Notes: a model not told the origin generated them from the sequence alone. A stretch of 64,000 nt of DNA from Burkholderia sp. USMB20 (GCF_000949135.2 NZ_JTAN02000021.1:248001-312000); one strand, 5' to 3'; positions 42,132 through 51,479 are shown, counted from the stretch's first letter. Translations and numbers: made by a program.

Positions 42132-42688
42132 GCGACGCCGATCCGGACGCGGAACTCGTCGCGCGGGTCGGCGCGCGCGACACGTCGGCCGTGCGCGTGC
42201 TCGTCGCACGCAAGCTGCCGCGCCTGCTTGCGCTCGCGACGCGCATGCTCGGCGACCGGACCGAAGCCGAAGACGTTGCGCAGGAAACCTTCCTGCGGAT
42301 CTGGCATCACGCGCCGCGCTGGCGGGATGGCGAAGCGCGCTTCGACACGTGGCTGCATCGCGTGGTGCTGAACCTGTGCTACGACCGGATGCGCGGGCGG
42401 CGCGAGGAGCCGGTCGACACGCTGCCCGACGTGCCCGACCCGCAACCCGAGCCGGCCGCGCACGCGGAGTTGCGCGCGCGCGATGCGCGCGTGCGCGAGG
42501 CGCTCGCCGCATTGCCGCCCCGGCAGCGGGAAGCGCTCGTGCTCCAGTACTATCAGGACATGTCGAACGTTGAAGCGGCCAACCTGATGGGCATCACCGT
42601 CGATGCGCTGGAAAGCCTGCTCGCGCGCGCGAGGCGCAACCTGCGCGCGCAACTGGCCGGCGACCCACCTAGCGAGGACAAGCGATGA
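42110..42688 (+). CDS. ECF-type RNA polymerase sigma factor
   Basis: About 192 aa. Sigma region 2 includes KLPRLLALATRMLGDRTEAE followed by DVAQETFLRIWHHAPRW. Region 4 has ALAALPPRQREALVLQYYQD and ANLMGITVDALESLLARARR. No region 1 or 3, as in ECF sigmas. The start is uncertain: ATG at 42110 gives family length; an ATG at 42032 in frame adds 26 residues. It overlaps the next gene by 4 bp (ATGA), forming a sigma / putative anti-sigma / periplasmic sensor operon. Confidence 0.88.
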   Translation: MAEQPALSDADPDAELVARVGARDTSAVRVLVARKLPRLLALATRMLGDRTEAEDVAQETFLRIWHHAPRWRDGEARFDTWLHRVVLNLCYDRMRGRREEPVDTLPDVPDPQPEPAAHAELRARDARVREALAALPPRQREALVLQYYQDMSNVEAANLMGITVDALESLLARARRNLRAQLAGDPPSEDKR

Positions 42689-43104
42689 CACCCGAACGAT
42701 TCCGTACCATCGTCGCCGCGTACGGCTCGGATGCGCGGCGCTGGCCGCGCGACGAACGCGCGGCGGCCGAAGCGTGGGCGCAAGCGCATCCGCGCGACGC
42801 GCTCGCGGCGCTCGACGATGCCGCCGCGCTCGATGCCTGGCTCATGCAGGATACGGTCGAGCCGCCCGCGCCGGCGCTCGTCGAACGCATCGTCGCGTCG
42901 GCGCCCGCGCCGCAACGTGCGCGGCGCCGGGGCACGGTGTGGTGGTCGGGCGCGGCGTTCGCGGGTGTCGGGCTCGCCGGCGCGCTGGCGGGCGCGGTGG
43001 CCGTGTCGATGCTGATGCTCGGCAGTGCGCCGTTCGCGCAACACGAACCGGGCTACCTGACGACGACGTTCGGCGGCCCGGGCATCGACGGAGGCGACGA
43101 ATGA
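42685..43104 (+). CDS. Putative membrane anti-sigma factor
   Basis: A 139-aa protein. The cytoplasmic N-terminal half (MTPERFRTIVAAYGSDARRW, with ALDDAAALDAWL) would bind the sigma factor. One transmembrane segment (AAFAGVGLAGALAGAVAVSM) lies near residues 94-113, with a short outside tail. Gene order and 4-bp overlaps on both sides support the anti-sigma role; sequence alone shows no classic zinc anti-sigma HXXXCXXC motif. Confidence 0.75.
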   Translation: MTPERFRTIVAAYGSDARRWPRDERAAAEAWAQAHPRDALAALDDAAALDAWLMQDTVEPPAPALVERIVASAPAPQRARRRGTVWWSGAAFAGVGLAGALAGAVAVSMLMLGSAPFAQHEPGYLTTTFGGPGIDGGDE

Positions 43105-43604
43105 GCGAACGCGGCTGGAAATTCATGCTCGTCGGGTCGGTCGTGTTGAACGTGTTCATGCTCGGCGCGATCGGCGGCGGCGCGTATCAATGGTTTTCGA
43201 CGCATCGTGGCCTGGATGGGGGCGGGATGCCCGGACAGCGCACGGCATTGCGGTTCGCCGCGGACGAATTGTCCGACGCGCGTCGGCAAGCGTTTGCGGC
43301 GGCGCTGAAGGCGGCGCGCAAGGAAGGTCGGGATTTCGCGCGGGAAGGGCGTGACGGGCGGATCACGGTGCTGGATCTGCTGGCGGCGCCGCAGCTCGAT
43401 CGCGCGGCGATCGACGCGGCGCTCGATCGGACGCGGGCGGCCGATAGTGCGTTGCGGGGGCAGGTCGAGCGCAGCGTCGTCGATTTCGCGGCGACGCTGA
43501 CGCCCGACGAGCGCGTGAAGTTCGTCGACGGCTTGCGACGCAGCGGGAACTGGCGGCTGCCGGCGAGGTTTCAGAGGAAGCGCGACGCGGCGGGGAGCCA
43601 GTAA
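43101..43604 (+). CDS. Periplasmic sensor protein (CnrR/Spy-like)
   Basis: A 167-aa protein with an N-terminal membrane anchor (FMLVGSVVLNVFMLGAIGGG) and a helical, Arg/Ala/Asp-rich periplasmic domain containing DELSDARRQAFAAALKAARK and LTPDERVKFVDGL. This is the pattern of the CnrR/RsaX/Spy group of heavy-metal or envelope-stress sensors. It overlaps the anti-sigma gene by 4 bp and would feed a periplasmic signal to it. The ligand, metal or misfolded protein, is not evident. Confidence 0.78.
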   Translation: MSERGWKFMLVGSVVLNVFMLGAIGGGAYQWFSTHRGLDGGGMPGQRTALRFAADELSDARRQAFAAALKAARKEGRDFAREGRDGRITVLDLLAAPQLDRAAIDAALDRTRAADSALRGQVERSVVDFAATLTPDERVKFVDGLRRSGNWRLPARFQRKRDAAGSQ

Positions 43605-43679
43605 CTGGCGTGGCGTGACGACGCGTCACGCTCGCGAATCGGTTGGCGGCAATCTCGAGTGCCGCGACGGAGGCGAATC

Positions 43680-44525
43680 ATGGATCGAAGCGAAGACTTG
43701 ATCGTGCGCACCATGTCGGCCGACGACGTGGCCATGTCGGTCGAATGGGCGGCAGCCGAAGGGTGGAACCCCGGCCTGCATGATCCGCCGTGTTTCAGGG
43801 AAGCGGACCCGGCCGGTTTTTTCGTCGGCGTGTGGCGTGGCGAGCCGGTCGCGTGCCTTGCTGCCGTCGCGTATGACGAACGCTTCGGCTTCATCGGTCT
43901 GTACATCGTGAAACCCGGGTTTCGCGGCAAAGGCTTCGGCATGCGAATCTGGCAGCACGGCATGCGTTACCTGGGAGACCGCAATGTCGGTCTCGACGGT
44001 GTCGTGGCTCAACAGGCGAACTACCGGAAGTCCGGGTTCCGGCTCGCGTATCGCAACATCCGCTATCAGGGCCGTGTGGACGGCATCGGATGCGCGCACG
44101 CGGCCGCGGCGGCCGAGGTCCCGTTCGAGCAGTTGCTGGCGTACGATCGCCGGTGTTTTCCTGCGCCGCGCGCGCGTTTCGTCTCCGCGTGGCTCGCGCA
44201 GCCGGATGCCGTTGCGCTCGCAACGGTCGACGCGGGTCGCATCACCGGATACGGCGTGGTGCGCCGCTGCAACGCCGGCTGCAAGATCGGCCCGCTGTTC
44301 GCCGATGACGCCGGCGTCGCCACGGGGCTGTTTCGCGCGCTGGCGGCGCGCATGCCCGGCGAGGTTATCGTGCTCGACGTGCCGGAAACGAATCCCGCGG
44401 CCGTCGCGCTGGCGGAACGGCACGGCATGTCGAGCGTCTTCGAAACCGCGCGGATGTATACGAAGGAAGCGCCCGCGATCGCGATCGACCGCGTGTTCGG
44501 CGTGACGTCGTTCGAGCTGGGGTGA
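43680..44525 (+). CDS. GNAT family N-acetyltransferase (double domain)
   Basis: A 281-aa protein. The N-terminal GNAT domain shows VARL-type strands and the acetyl-CoA loop VKPGFRGKGFGMRIWQHGMR near residues 80-100. The C-terminal part contains a second, degenerate GNAT-like fold (YGVVRRCNAGCKIGPLFADD; NPAAVALAERHGMSSVF). This two-domain layout is typical of YitH/HolE-like acetyltransferases with unknown small-molecule targets. GGAGG lies a few bases before the ATG. Monocistronic. Confidence 0.88.
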   Translation: MDRSEDLIVRTMSADDVAMSVEWAAAEGWNPGLHDPPCFREADPAGFFVGVWRGEPVACLAAVAYDERFGFIGLYIVKPGFRGKGFGMRIWQHGMRYLGDRNVGLDGVVAQQANYRKSGFRLAYRNIRYQGRVDGIGCAHAAAAAEVPFEQLLAYDRRCFPAPRARFVSAWLAQPDAVALATVDAGRITGYGVVRRCNAGCKIGPLFADDAGVATGLFRALAARMPGEVIVLDVPETNPAAVALAERHGMSSVFETARMYTKEAPAIAIDRVFGVTSFELG

Positions 44526-44600
44526 TCGCCGCGCGCATGGCGGGCCCGGAAAGGACGCCGGATTTGCCCATGCGTTCGCCGATGTGAATCCATCTCCCGG

Positions 44601-45113
44601 CTACTTCTCGAACCAGTATTCGAGCTCGGTATGGTTCTGGTTGAACGCCTTGGCATCGGAGACTGTTTCCGCGCGCACGATGCCGTGGATGCCACGGAAT
44701 CTGCCTGTACCGCCGGTGATGTCCAGTTCCGTGAGGTTCTTCAGCCGGTTGCTGTCGGGCAGCTTGTGGTTGAGGAAATAGCCGCGCGCGAAAATCCTGT
44801 CGCCGTTCTCCATTCTGTATTCCACATAGCTGCGACCGAGCCCGTTCAGGTCGGTCAGATCGCTTGTCGCGCGGATGACGGCTTCCTTCAGAACGATGCC
44901 TTCGATGGTCTGGTCCTTGCCACCGTAGCTGCGCACCAGTTCGTATAGCCGCAACTGGTGCCCGGGGACATCGCCAACCTCGAGGACGTGTTGCTGCGTG
45001 TACTTGTTTCCGCCCGCCGGCGCGTCGAATGCGGCGACATGCTTCTCTTGAGCAACAGCGATCGTCGAAGCGGACAGCACGCAGCACAGCACTGCAGACA
45101 TTCCGGGTTGCAT
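44601..45113 (-). CDS. Secreted allene-oxide-cyclase/dirigent-barrel-like protein
   Basis: A 170-aa exported protein with signal peptide (SAVLCCVLSASTIAVAQE). The body has beta-strand periodicity and the motif ITGGTGRFRGIHGIVRAE near residue 130, reminiscent of allene oxide cyclase/dirigent-like barrels. GGGAGAAG precedes the ATG. The frame is open upstream into the GST relic, but the signal peptide and ribosome binding site fix the start. Function unknown; known barrels of this type bind small hydrophobic molecules. Confidence 0.75.
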   Translation of the reverse strand: MQPGMSAVLCCVLSASTIAVAQEKHVAAFDAPAGGNKYTQQHVLEVGDVPGHQLRLYELVRSYGGKDQTIEGIVLKEAVIRATSDLTDLNGLGRSYVEYRMENGDRIFARGYFLNHKLPDSNRLKNLTELDITGGTGRFRGIHGIVRAETVSDAKAFNQNHTELEYWFEK

Positions 45114-45119
45114 GGTCTT

Positions 45120-45499
45120 CTCCCAGCGGGAAATCGTTGCACTCTGGCGAGACCGCGCAGCGAAATGCAGCGCAACGGGATCCGGCCACGCCTCATCGCG
45201 CATCGCGGCGGCCGCGTCATCGAGCGAAGGGTAAGCCGCACGATACTCCGCGGGAAAAAGCATCGGCGCGGCAAGCGCTGCAAAAGCCAGATCCGCCGCC
45301 GTGAAGCGCAAGCCGTCATGAACCAGCAACGGCACGCTGCTGCCGCCGTTGTGTTTCGTCGCCAGTCAATGCAGCAGCGGGACATGCAGCGTTTCCCGGT
45401 ACGGCAGCGCAAACCGGTCAAGCGCCCACCGCGCCTTTTCGCTGTAGGGCTGTGCGGCATCGGGATCAGCGCGGCAAGACGAACGCTGTCGCGGGTCAT
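45120..45499 (-). pseudogene. Glutathione S-transferase pseudogene
   Basis: Pieces of one GST gene are readable in order. MTRDSVRLAALIP is in one frame. After a frameshift comes SEKARWALDRFALPYRETLH in another. An in-frame TGA follows LLH where Trp would be expected, then LATKHNGGSSVPLLVHDG, and directly afterwards LRFTAADLAFAALAAPMLFP from the C-terminal domain. The middle of the C-terminal domain (roughly 100 residues) is missing. Frameshift, stop and deletion together mean no function. The region 45500-45791 upstream contains no supported gene. Confidence 0.7.
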
Positions 45500-45791
45500 C
45501 GAAAGAGCGCTCACGCGTCATTGCATTGCGCGCGCAACGGACCCCGCGCGCCTTTGGAATTGTGGCAACGGTGCGACCTGCGTTCAATGCTCCTTTTGCC
45601 TACCGGCCGGCGGCTCGAACGATCTGACGATTAGGCAGCGCAAGCGAATGCTCTCCGCCAGCTGAAAGCTTCGTGCAAGACGCGGCACGCTTCGGCATCC
45701 GCGAGCCGAACCGAAAATACTTCGTCGATTCCGCGACGGATTTCCCGCCACCCTCCGTTAAACACGGGTACGCATCGCGAGAGCCCCCGTC

Positions 45792-47186
45792 ATGGACCAC
45801 CCGAACGACATCTCACCGGCCGCCATCGCGCTGAACCGCTTCGGTCTCGGCGCGCGGGCCGACGAAGCGCCGCCTGCCGATCCGAAGGGCGCGCTGGTCG
45901 CCCAGCTCGACCGCTACGACCCGAGGCCGGCCGCATGGGCCGGCGAGCCGGACGCGATCACGCTCGCCACGCGCTTCGCGACGACCCGCAACACGATGAC
46001 GGGCGACGACGCGGCGGCCAGGCGCGCGAGTGCGCAGTCGATCCGTCGCGACGGCCATGACGCCTATCGCAGCGCCGTCACTGCGCGGTTGAACAGCGCG
46101 CTCGCCACGTCCACGCCGTTCGTCGAGCGGCTCGTGCATTTCTGGTCGAACCATTTCGCGGTGTCGGTCGACAAGGGGCCGGTTGCCGCGTATGCGGGTG
46201 CATTCGAGCGCGATGCGATCCGCCCGCACGTGCTCGGCCGCTTCGAGGACATGCTCGTCGCCGTCGAGCAGCATCCCGCGATGCAGCTGTTCCTCGACCA
46301 GGCGCGCTCGGTCGGCCCCGACAGCCCGGCCGCGCTGCGCGCCGAAGCCCGCCAGCCGGCAGCACGGCGCGGCCTCAACGAGAACCTCGCGCGCGAAATC
46401 ATGGAACTGCACACGCTCGGGGTACGCACCGGTTACACGCAAACGGACGTGACGGAATTCGCGCGTGCGCTGACCGGCTGGAGCATTGCCGGCGGACGCG
46501 GGCCGCAGCCCGGCGATGTGGCGCCCGGCGCGTTCGTGTTCCGCCCGAAGCTGCACGAACCGGGCGCGCGCACGGTGATGGGCCGCACCTACGATCAGCC
46601 GGGCGACGCGCAAGCGCGTGCGATCCTGGGCGATCTGGCGCGTTCGCCGGCGACGGGCCGGCATGTCGCGTTCCAGCTCGCCCGTCATTTCGTCGCCGAC
46701 GATCCGCCGCCCGCGCTCACCGACCGGCTCGCCCGTGCGTTCGATACGAGCGGCGGCGATTTGCCGACCGTCTATCGCGCGCTGGTCGATGCGCCGGACG
46801 CATGGTCGCCGGTCAATCGCAAGTTCAAGACGCCGTGGGAGTGGGCCGTGTCGTCGCTGCGCGGGCTCGGCTGGCGCGATACCGGTGACCTGAAGGCCGC
46901 GCCGCTGCTCGCGCAGCTCGGCCAGCCGGTATGGCGGCCCGGGTCGCCGGCCGGGTACGACGATGTCGCCGCGAGCTGGGCCGCGCCCGACGCGCTGGTG
47001 CGCCGTGTCGAGATCGCGCAGCGGTTTGCCGCACGCACGGGCGACCGGCTCGACCCGCGCACGCTCGGCAAGACGCTGCTGGCCGGCTCGCTGAGCGCAC
47101 CGACGGCGACGGCACTGTCGCGTGCCGAGAGCGCGACCACGTCGCTTGCACTGCTGCTCGTGTCGCCCGATTTTCAACGGAGATGA
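45792..47186 (+). CDS. DUF1800 family protein
   Basis: 464 aa with no signal peptide. ALNRFGLGARADEAPPADPK is the usual DUF1800 opening, followed by FVERLVHFWSNHFAVSVDKG and GLNENLAREIMELHTLGV. It is paired with a DUF1501 protein, the almost universal partner. The pair is widespread but its job (an exported sulfatase-like or surface-associated complex) is not established. The start is immediately before the conserved domain. The following gene begins at or just after its stop. Confidence 0.9.
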   Translation: MDHPNDISPAAIALNRFGLGARADEAPPADPKGALVAQLDRYDPRPAAWAGEPDAITLATRFATTRNTMTGDDAAARRASAQSIRRDGHDAYRSAVTARLNSALATSTPFVERLVHFWSNHFAVSVDKGPVAAYAGAFERDAIRPHVLGRFEDMLVAVEQHPAMQLFLDQARSVGPDSPAALRAEARQPAARRGLNENLAREIMELHTLGVRTGYTQTDVTEFARALTGWSIAGGRGPQPGDVAPGAFVFRPKLHEPGARTVMGRTYDQPGDAQARAILGDLARSPATGRHVAFQLARHFVADDPPPALTDRLARAFDTSGGDLPTVYRALVDAPDAWSPVNRKFKTPWEWAVSSLRGLGWRDTGDLKAAPLLAQLGQPVWRPGSPAGYDDVAASWAAPDALVRRVEIAQRFAARTGDRLDPRTLGKTLLAGSLSAPTATALSRAESATTSLALLLVSPDFQRR

Positions 47187-47188
47187 AC

Positions 47189-48352
47189 ATGGCCCGATCC
47201 CTTACCCGTCGACATTTCCTGAGCATCGCCGCCGCCGGTGCGGGCGCGATCCTCGTCGCGCCGCGCATCGTGTTCGCGAACGTCGAAACCGACCGGCGCT
47301 TCGTGTTCGTGATCCAGCGCGGCGCGGCCGACGGGCTGAACATCGTCGTCCCGTATGCGGAACCCGCGTATGCGTCGTTGCGCGGCCCGCTGGCGATCGA
47401 TGCGTCGACGGCGACCCGCATCGACGGCACGTTCGCGCTGCATCCGTCGCTCGTGCGGACCGCGCAGATGGTTCGCGACAAAGAGGCGCTGTTCGTCCAC
47501 GCGATCGCGTCGCCGTATCGCGACCGCTCGCATTTCGACGGCCAGAACGTGCTCGAGACGGGCGGGCGCGCGCCGTACCAGGTGAAGGACGGCTGGCTGA
47601 ACCGGCTCGCCGCGATGTTGCCGGCGACGCGGGACAACGCGATCGCGTTCGCGCCGACGGTGCCGCTCGCGTTGCGCGGCAGCGTGCAGGCCGCGTCGTA
47701 TGCGGCGTCCGGGTTGCCGGCCGCACCGGACGACCTGCTCGCGCGCGTGTCGGCGCTGTACGAGGCCGACGTGCAGCTCGGGCCGCTGTGGCAATCGGCG
47801 ATGGCCGCGCGCGGTCTCGCCGGCGACGCGCATGCGCGCCAGGATGCGGCGGGCGTCGGCAAGCTCGCGGCGACGTTTCTCGCGCGCGACGACGGCCCGC
47901 GGATCGCGATGATCGAGACGGCCGGCTGGGACACGCACAGCGCGCAGAACGCGCGGCTCGCGAATCAGTTGAAGGCGCTCGACACGATGCTCGCCGCGTT
48001 GCGCGACGGTCTCGGGCCCGTGTGGCAGCGGACCACGGTGCTCGTCGCGACCGAGTTCGGCCGCACGGCCGCCGCGAACGGCACGGGCGGCACCGATCAC
48101 GGGCAGGCGTCGGTCGCGATGCTGGCGGGCGGGGCGGTCGCGGGCGGACGCGTGATCGCCGACTGGCCGGGCCTGCGGCCGGGCGACCTGTACGAAGGGC
48201 GCGACCTGAAGCCGACCGCGTCGCTCGACGCGCTGATCGCGGGCGCGGCCGCCGAAAGCCTGCGGCTCGATCCCGCTCATACCGCGTCGATGCTGTTCGC
48301 GGAAAGCGGCGCGACGCGGCCGATGACGGGCCTCGTTCGCGGAGCCGCGTGA
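47189..48352 (+). CDS. DUF1501 family protein (Tat-type signal)
   Basis: A 387-aa protein with a twin-arginine-like leader (LTRRHFLSIAAAGAGAILVA). The alkaline-phosphatase/sulfatase-like fold has FVFVIQRGAADGLNIVVPY near residue 36, SPYRDRSHFDGQNVLETGG near 110, and TTVLVATEFGRTAAANGTGG followed by DHGQ near 290-310. No enzymatic activity is proven for the family. Two ATGs are possible (47183, overlapping the DUF1800 stop, or 47189); the second has GGAG at 6 bp. Operon with DUF1800. Confidence 0.9.
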   Translation: MARSLTRRHFLSIAAAGAGAILVAPRIVFANVETDRRFVFVIQRGAADGLNIVVPYAEPAYASLRGPLAIDASTATRIDGTFALHPSLVRTAQMVRDKEALFVHAIASPYRDRSHFDGQNVLETGGRAPYQVKDGWLNRLAAMLPATRDNAIAFAPTVPLALRGSVQAASYAASGLPAAPDDLLARVSALYEADVQLGPLWQSAMAARGLAGDAHARQDAAGVGKLAATFLARDDGPRIAMIETAGWDTHSAQNARLANQLKALDTMLAALRDGLGPVWQRTTVLVATEFGRTAAANGTGGTDHGQASVAMLAGGAVAGGRVIADWPGLRPGDLYEGRDLKPTASLDALIAGAAAESLRLDPAHTASMLFAESGATRPMTGLVRGAA

Positions 48353-48438
48353 CGCGCGGAGCGATGCGCAGCTCGATGCACGGCGTACGCGGGTTCGCCT
48401 CCGCCGACCGATCGATTACACAACAGGGAGAATCGACG

Positions 48439-48657
48439 ATGAAGATCCGATCCGTATCGCTTGCCGTATGGGTGACGACGAGCGCGGCGCTGCTGTCCGC
48501 GTGCGTGGTCGAACCCGCGCGGCCGCCGCAGCCTGCGCCGGTCGCCGAAGTGATGCCGCCGCCGCCCGCGCCCGGTTATCGCTGGGCGAAAGGTCATTAC
48601 CGCTGGGCCGGCAACCACTGGGCGTGGGTGCCCGGGCACTGGGCCGCCGTGTATTGA
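48439..48657 (+). CDS. Small YXWGXW-type lipoprotein
   Basis: 72 aa with lipobox LLSAC (Cys22) after a signal segment, a Pro-rich linker (PPQPAPVAEVMPPPPAPGY), and repeats YRWAKGHYRWAGNHW and WVPGHW. The same repeat type as the protein at 41407, but here lipid-anchored. GGGAG precedes the ATG by 8 bp. Probably an outer-membrane surface lipoprotein; role unknown. Convergent with the recombinase gene 21 bp away. Confidence 0.85.
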   Translation: MKIRSVSLAVWVTTSAALLSACVVEPARPPQPAPVAEVMPPPPAPGYRWAKGHYRWAGNHWAWVPGHWAAVY

Positions 48658-48678
48658 AGCAGGGGGCCGGCGCGCCGT

Positions 48679-49872
48679 TCACCAGCCGATCCGGTGCTTC
48701 TCCTCGGTTTCGCTGTGTCGCCAGTCGTCGTCTGCGTGCAGATACTGGCTCGTCGTCGTCAGCGATACGTGACCGAGGTTGTCGCGCACGAGCCGCAGGT
48801 CGACGCGGCCGTCCGCCATGTGCGAACCCGCGCTGTGGCGCAGCCAGTGGGCCGATGCCTGTTCGAGCACGCGCGCCTGTTGTTCGCCTGCATCCCCTTG
48901 CGCACGCAACCGGTCGGCCGAGAACCGGAACACCTGCTTCACGATCCGGTGCAGCGCCGCGCGCGTGAGCGGCTTGCGCGTGCGACCGGCGGGCAGCACG
49001 AGCGGCGTGGCTTCGCCGTCGGCCGGCAGCGCGGGCAGGCCATGCGCGCGCCGGTAGCGCGCGAGCTCGGCCATCATCTCGGCGGTGGCCGGCACGAGGC
49101 GCTGGCGGCCGCCTTTGCCGGTCACGTCGAGCCACCAGCGATCGCGCCCGTTCGAATCGCGCCGTGCAAAGAATTGCCCCATCGTCGTGTCGGCCGCCTC
49201 GGTGATGCGCAGTCCGCCGAGATACAGCAGCGTGAACACCCAGCGCGCGCGATCCGCATGGAAGGCGGCACGCGCATCGTCGCGCGGCATCGCGGCGATC
49301 GCATCCTTGACCGCCTGCCACAGCGGCGGCCCGAGATGGCGCGTGACGCGCGGCGCGGGCCGCCGTTGCCGCTGCCGCGACAGCGCGAGCGGATTGCCTG
49401 CCAGATAGCCGGCCTGCACGAGCCACGAGAACATCACGTTCAGGATCACCATCGCCTGCCGCTGGCTGGCCGCCGACAGCGGCCCGTAGAACGGCCGCCA
49501 ACGCGGGTCGCCGCGCGGATGCTTGCGGCCGCCGTTCGCGCACCACACGTCGGCGGGCGCGGGCGCGAGCAGGAACTGCCGGTACACGACCAGATCCTCG
49601 TGCGTGAGCGACGACAGCGGCTTGCCGCACGCGATCACGGCCCACAGCAGCAGGCGCTCGGCCTCCTTGCGGTAGTTCTGGAACGTAGTGGGCGTATCGA
49701 CGAAGCGTGCGAGCCATGCGCGCACGGCGTCGAGATCATGGTTCGCGGCGATCTGCGGATGCGCGCTCGTCGAGCGATTGGTGCCCGCGCGTCCGTCGAG
49801 CGCGGCCGGCACGGTCAGCGCGTCGATCGGCTGCGGCCGCAGCGCGGTGTCGGACGGAACGGGTGAGGTCAT
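48679..49872 (-). CDS. Tyrosine recombinase/phage-type integrase
   Basis: A 397-aa site-specific recombinase with all catalytic positions: Arg in LYLGGLRITEAAD, Lys in DVTGKGGRQRLVPA, His-x-x-Arg in HWLRHSAGSHMA, His in LGHVSLTTTSQYLHAD with the nucleophile Tyr. The N-terminal SAM-like core-binding domain (AWLARFVDTPTTFQNYRKEA) is present. No tRNA, att repeat, excisionase or cargo lies beside it, so it may act at a distance or be a stable chromosomal copy. Start MTSPVPSD chosen; an upstream ATG would add 14 residues. Base composition is core-like. Confidence 0.88.
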   Translation of the reverse strand: MTSPVPSDTALRPQPIDALTVPAALDGRAGTNRSTSAHPQIAANHDLDAVRAWLARFVDTPTTFQNYRKEAERLLLWAVIACGKPLSSLTHEDLVVYRQFLLAPAPADVWCANGGRKHPRGDPRWRPFYGPLSAASQRQAMVILNVMFSWLVQAGYLAGNPLALSRQRQRRPAPRVTRHLGPPLWQAVKDAIAAMPRDDARAAFHADRARWVFTLLYLGGLRITEAADTTMGQFFARRDSNGRDRWWLDVTGKGGRQRLVPATAEMMAELARYRRAHGLPALPADGEATPLVLPAGRTRKPLTRAALHRIVKQVFRFSADRLRAQGDAGEQQARVLEQASAHWLRHSAGSHMADGRVDLRLVRDNLGHVSLTTTSQYLHADDDWRHSETEEKHRIGW

Positions 49873-50099
49873 GCGAACAGGGGGCGCGGCTCGCCCGTGG
49901 CCGGGCGGGCGCACGCGCCGCGACGAAGCGTACGAGGAAACGCCGATGGTAATACACGATCACGACTTGGCGAAGCGCAACGGGTTGACGGCTGGCGCTC
50001 ATACCGTCTGCATCGGCCGTTTCGGTGCAGACCGCTTCCTGCTTTCCGGCGTCGGGAGCAACCCGTCCACGAATCCGGCTTCCCGGCCTGTCGAACGCC

Positions 50100-51275
50100 T
50101 CACCCTAGCGACAACACGCTGTTCAGCAACGTCCGCACGAGCGTCGCCTGTCGCGTGACACCCGTCTTGGAAAAGATCGCCCGCAGGTGCGAGCGCGCGG
50201 TGTTCTTGCTGATGTCGAGTTCGTCGGCCGCTTCCTCGAGCGTCGATCCGTTGACGAGCGCGAGCGCCAGCGCGGTCTCGGCCGGCGTGAGATCGAACAG
50301 CTTGCGCACGATGTCGTGAGACGCCTGCGACTTGCGCTCCGCATCGCGGATGAAGATCGCGCACGCGGGCCGGCGCGGATTGTCCTCCGACCATTCGCTG
50401 AGCGGGACCGTACGGATCAGCACGCCGAGCGGCGGCTTGCCGGACGGGCGCGGCACGGCAATCGCCTGCGCGACCGACGGCGCGCCGCCCGCGCGCTCCG
50501 CGAGCACCTGGCGAATGAGCTTTTGCAGCTTGCGGTCCTCCAGCGGATACGATGCCTCGAGCGCACCGGCGCGCACGCGCAGCCCGTCGCATTCGGCGAA
50601 GATCTCGTCCGCGACGGAATTGGTCTTCATGATCGTGCCGCGCTCGTCGAGGATCGCGGTCGCGACGAGCATGCGGTCGATCGCGCTCGCATACAGCGTG
50701 CGCTCCGATTCGACCATCCCGAACTTCGCATGCAGCCGCACCGCGCGCTTCAGGTGCGGCAGCAGCGCATTGCAGACGGCCTTGTCGGTCGCCGAGAACG
50801 CGCGGCCGTGATGCGAGCGGCACACGCGGAAGCGGCATTCGATCCCGTCGGGCGTGCGCAGGTCGGCGCCCATCAGGTAGCCGACGTCGAACGGCTCGAG
50901 GAACTCGCGATACATCGCGCTGCTGCGCCACACGCCGACGCCGAGCAGCTCGTCGACGGTGACGACGCGATCGCTCGGCAGGTTCACGAACGGATCGAGC
51001 GCGTAATAGTAGTTGTTGTACGATGCGACGCCGGTCAGCGGCGCGCTCGCCGCGGACGCATTGATCATCAGCCCCGCGTGGCCGCTGGCGGGCCAGCGCA
51101 GGATCATCGTCACGTAGTTCGCGTCGAGGTGCACGCGGATCTGTTCGAGCGCGCCGCCCCACGGCACGTCTTCCAGCGGGCCTTCGTAGATTGTCGCGAG
51201 CAGCGCGTCGTACTGCTCGAGCGTCAGTTTCGATTGGGCAAGGCACGGGGGAAGGGCCGGGGGCGCCGTGGTCAT
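50100..51275 (-). CDS. LuxR-type HTH transcriptional regulator
   Basis: 391 aa. The C-terminal 65 residues are a LuxR HTH (LTPAETALALALVNGSTLEE, then DISKNTARSHLRAIFSKTGV). The N-terminal 300 residues form a large sensor region, possibly PAS-like (AILDERGTIMKTNSVADEIF near 215). No receiver or autoinducer-binding domain is evident. ACAGGAGACAAC precedes the ATG. Standing alone between a recombinase and a lipoprotein, its regulon cannot be deduced. Confidence 0.87.
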   Translation of the reverse strand: MTTAPPALPPCLAQSKLTLEQYDALLATIYEGPLEDVPWGGALEQIRVHLDANYVTMILRWPASGHAGLMINASAASAPLTGVASYNNYYYALDPFVNLPSDRVVTVDELLGVGVWRSSAMYREFLEPFDVGYLMGADLRTPDGIECRFRVCRSHHGRAFSATDKAVCNALLPHLKRAVRLHAKFGMVESERTLYASAIDRMLVATAILDERGTIMKTNSVADEIFAECDGLRVRAGALEASYPLEDRKLQKLIRQVLAERAGGAPSVAQAIAVPRPSGKPPLGVLIRTVPLSEWSEDNPRRPACAIFIRDAERKSQASHDIVRKLFDLTPAETALALALVNGSTLEEAADELDISKNTARSHLRAIFSKTGVTRQATLVRTLLNSVLSLG

Positions 51276-51479
51276 CGGGTTGTCTCCTGTTGCCGCCGCC
51301 GGGTCGCGGTGCGCCGGGCGTGCGGGTGCTGCATGCGCGAATGCGGACCGCCGGCGGCGGCGCGCGGTTGCCTGCACCGGAATACGGTAACGTGCCCGTG
51401 CAGACGTGACATCCCACGAATGAGGGTGGCGGCGCGCACGCTGTAAGCTATTTGTGAACTTTGCCGGCGCAGCATTCGT

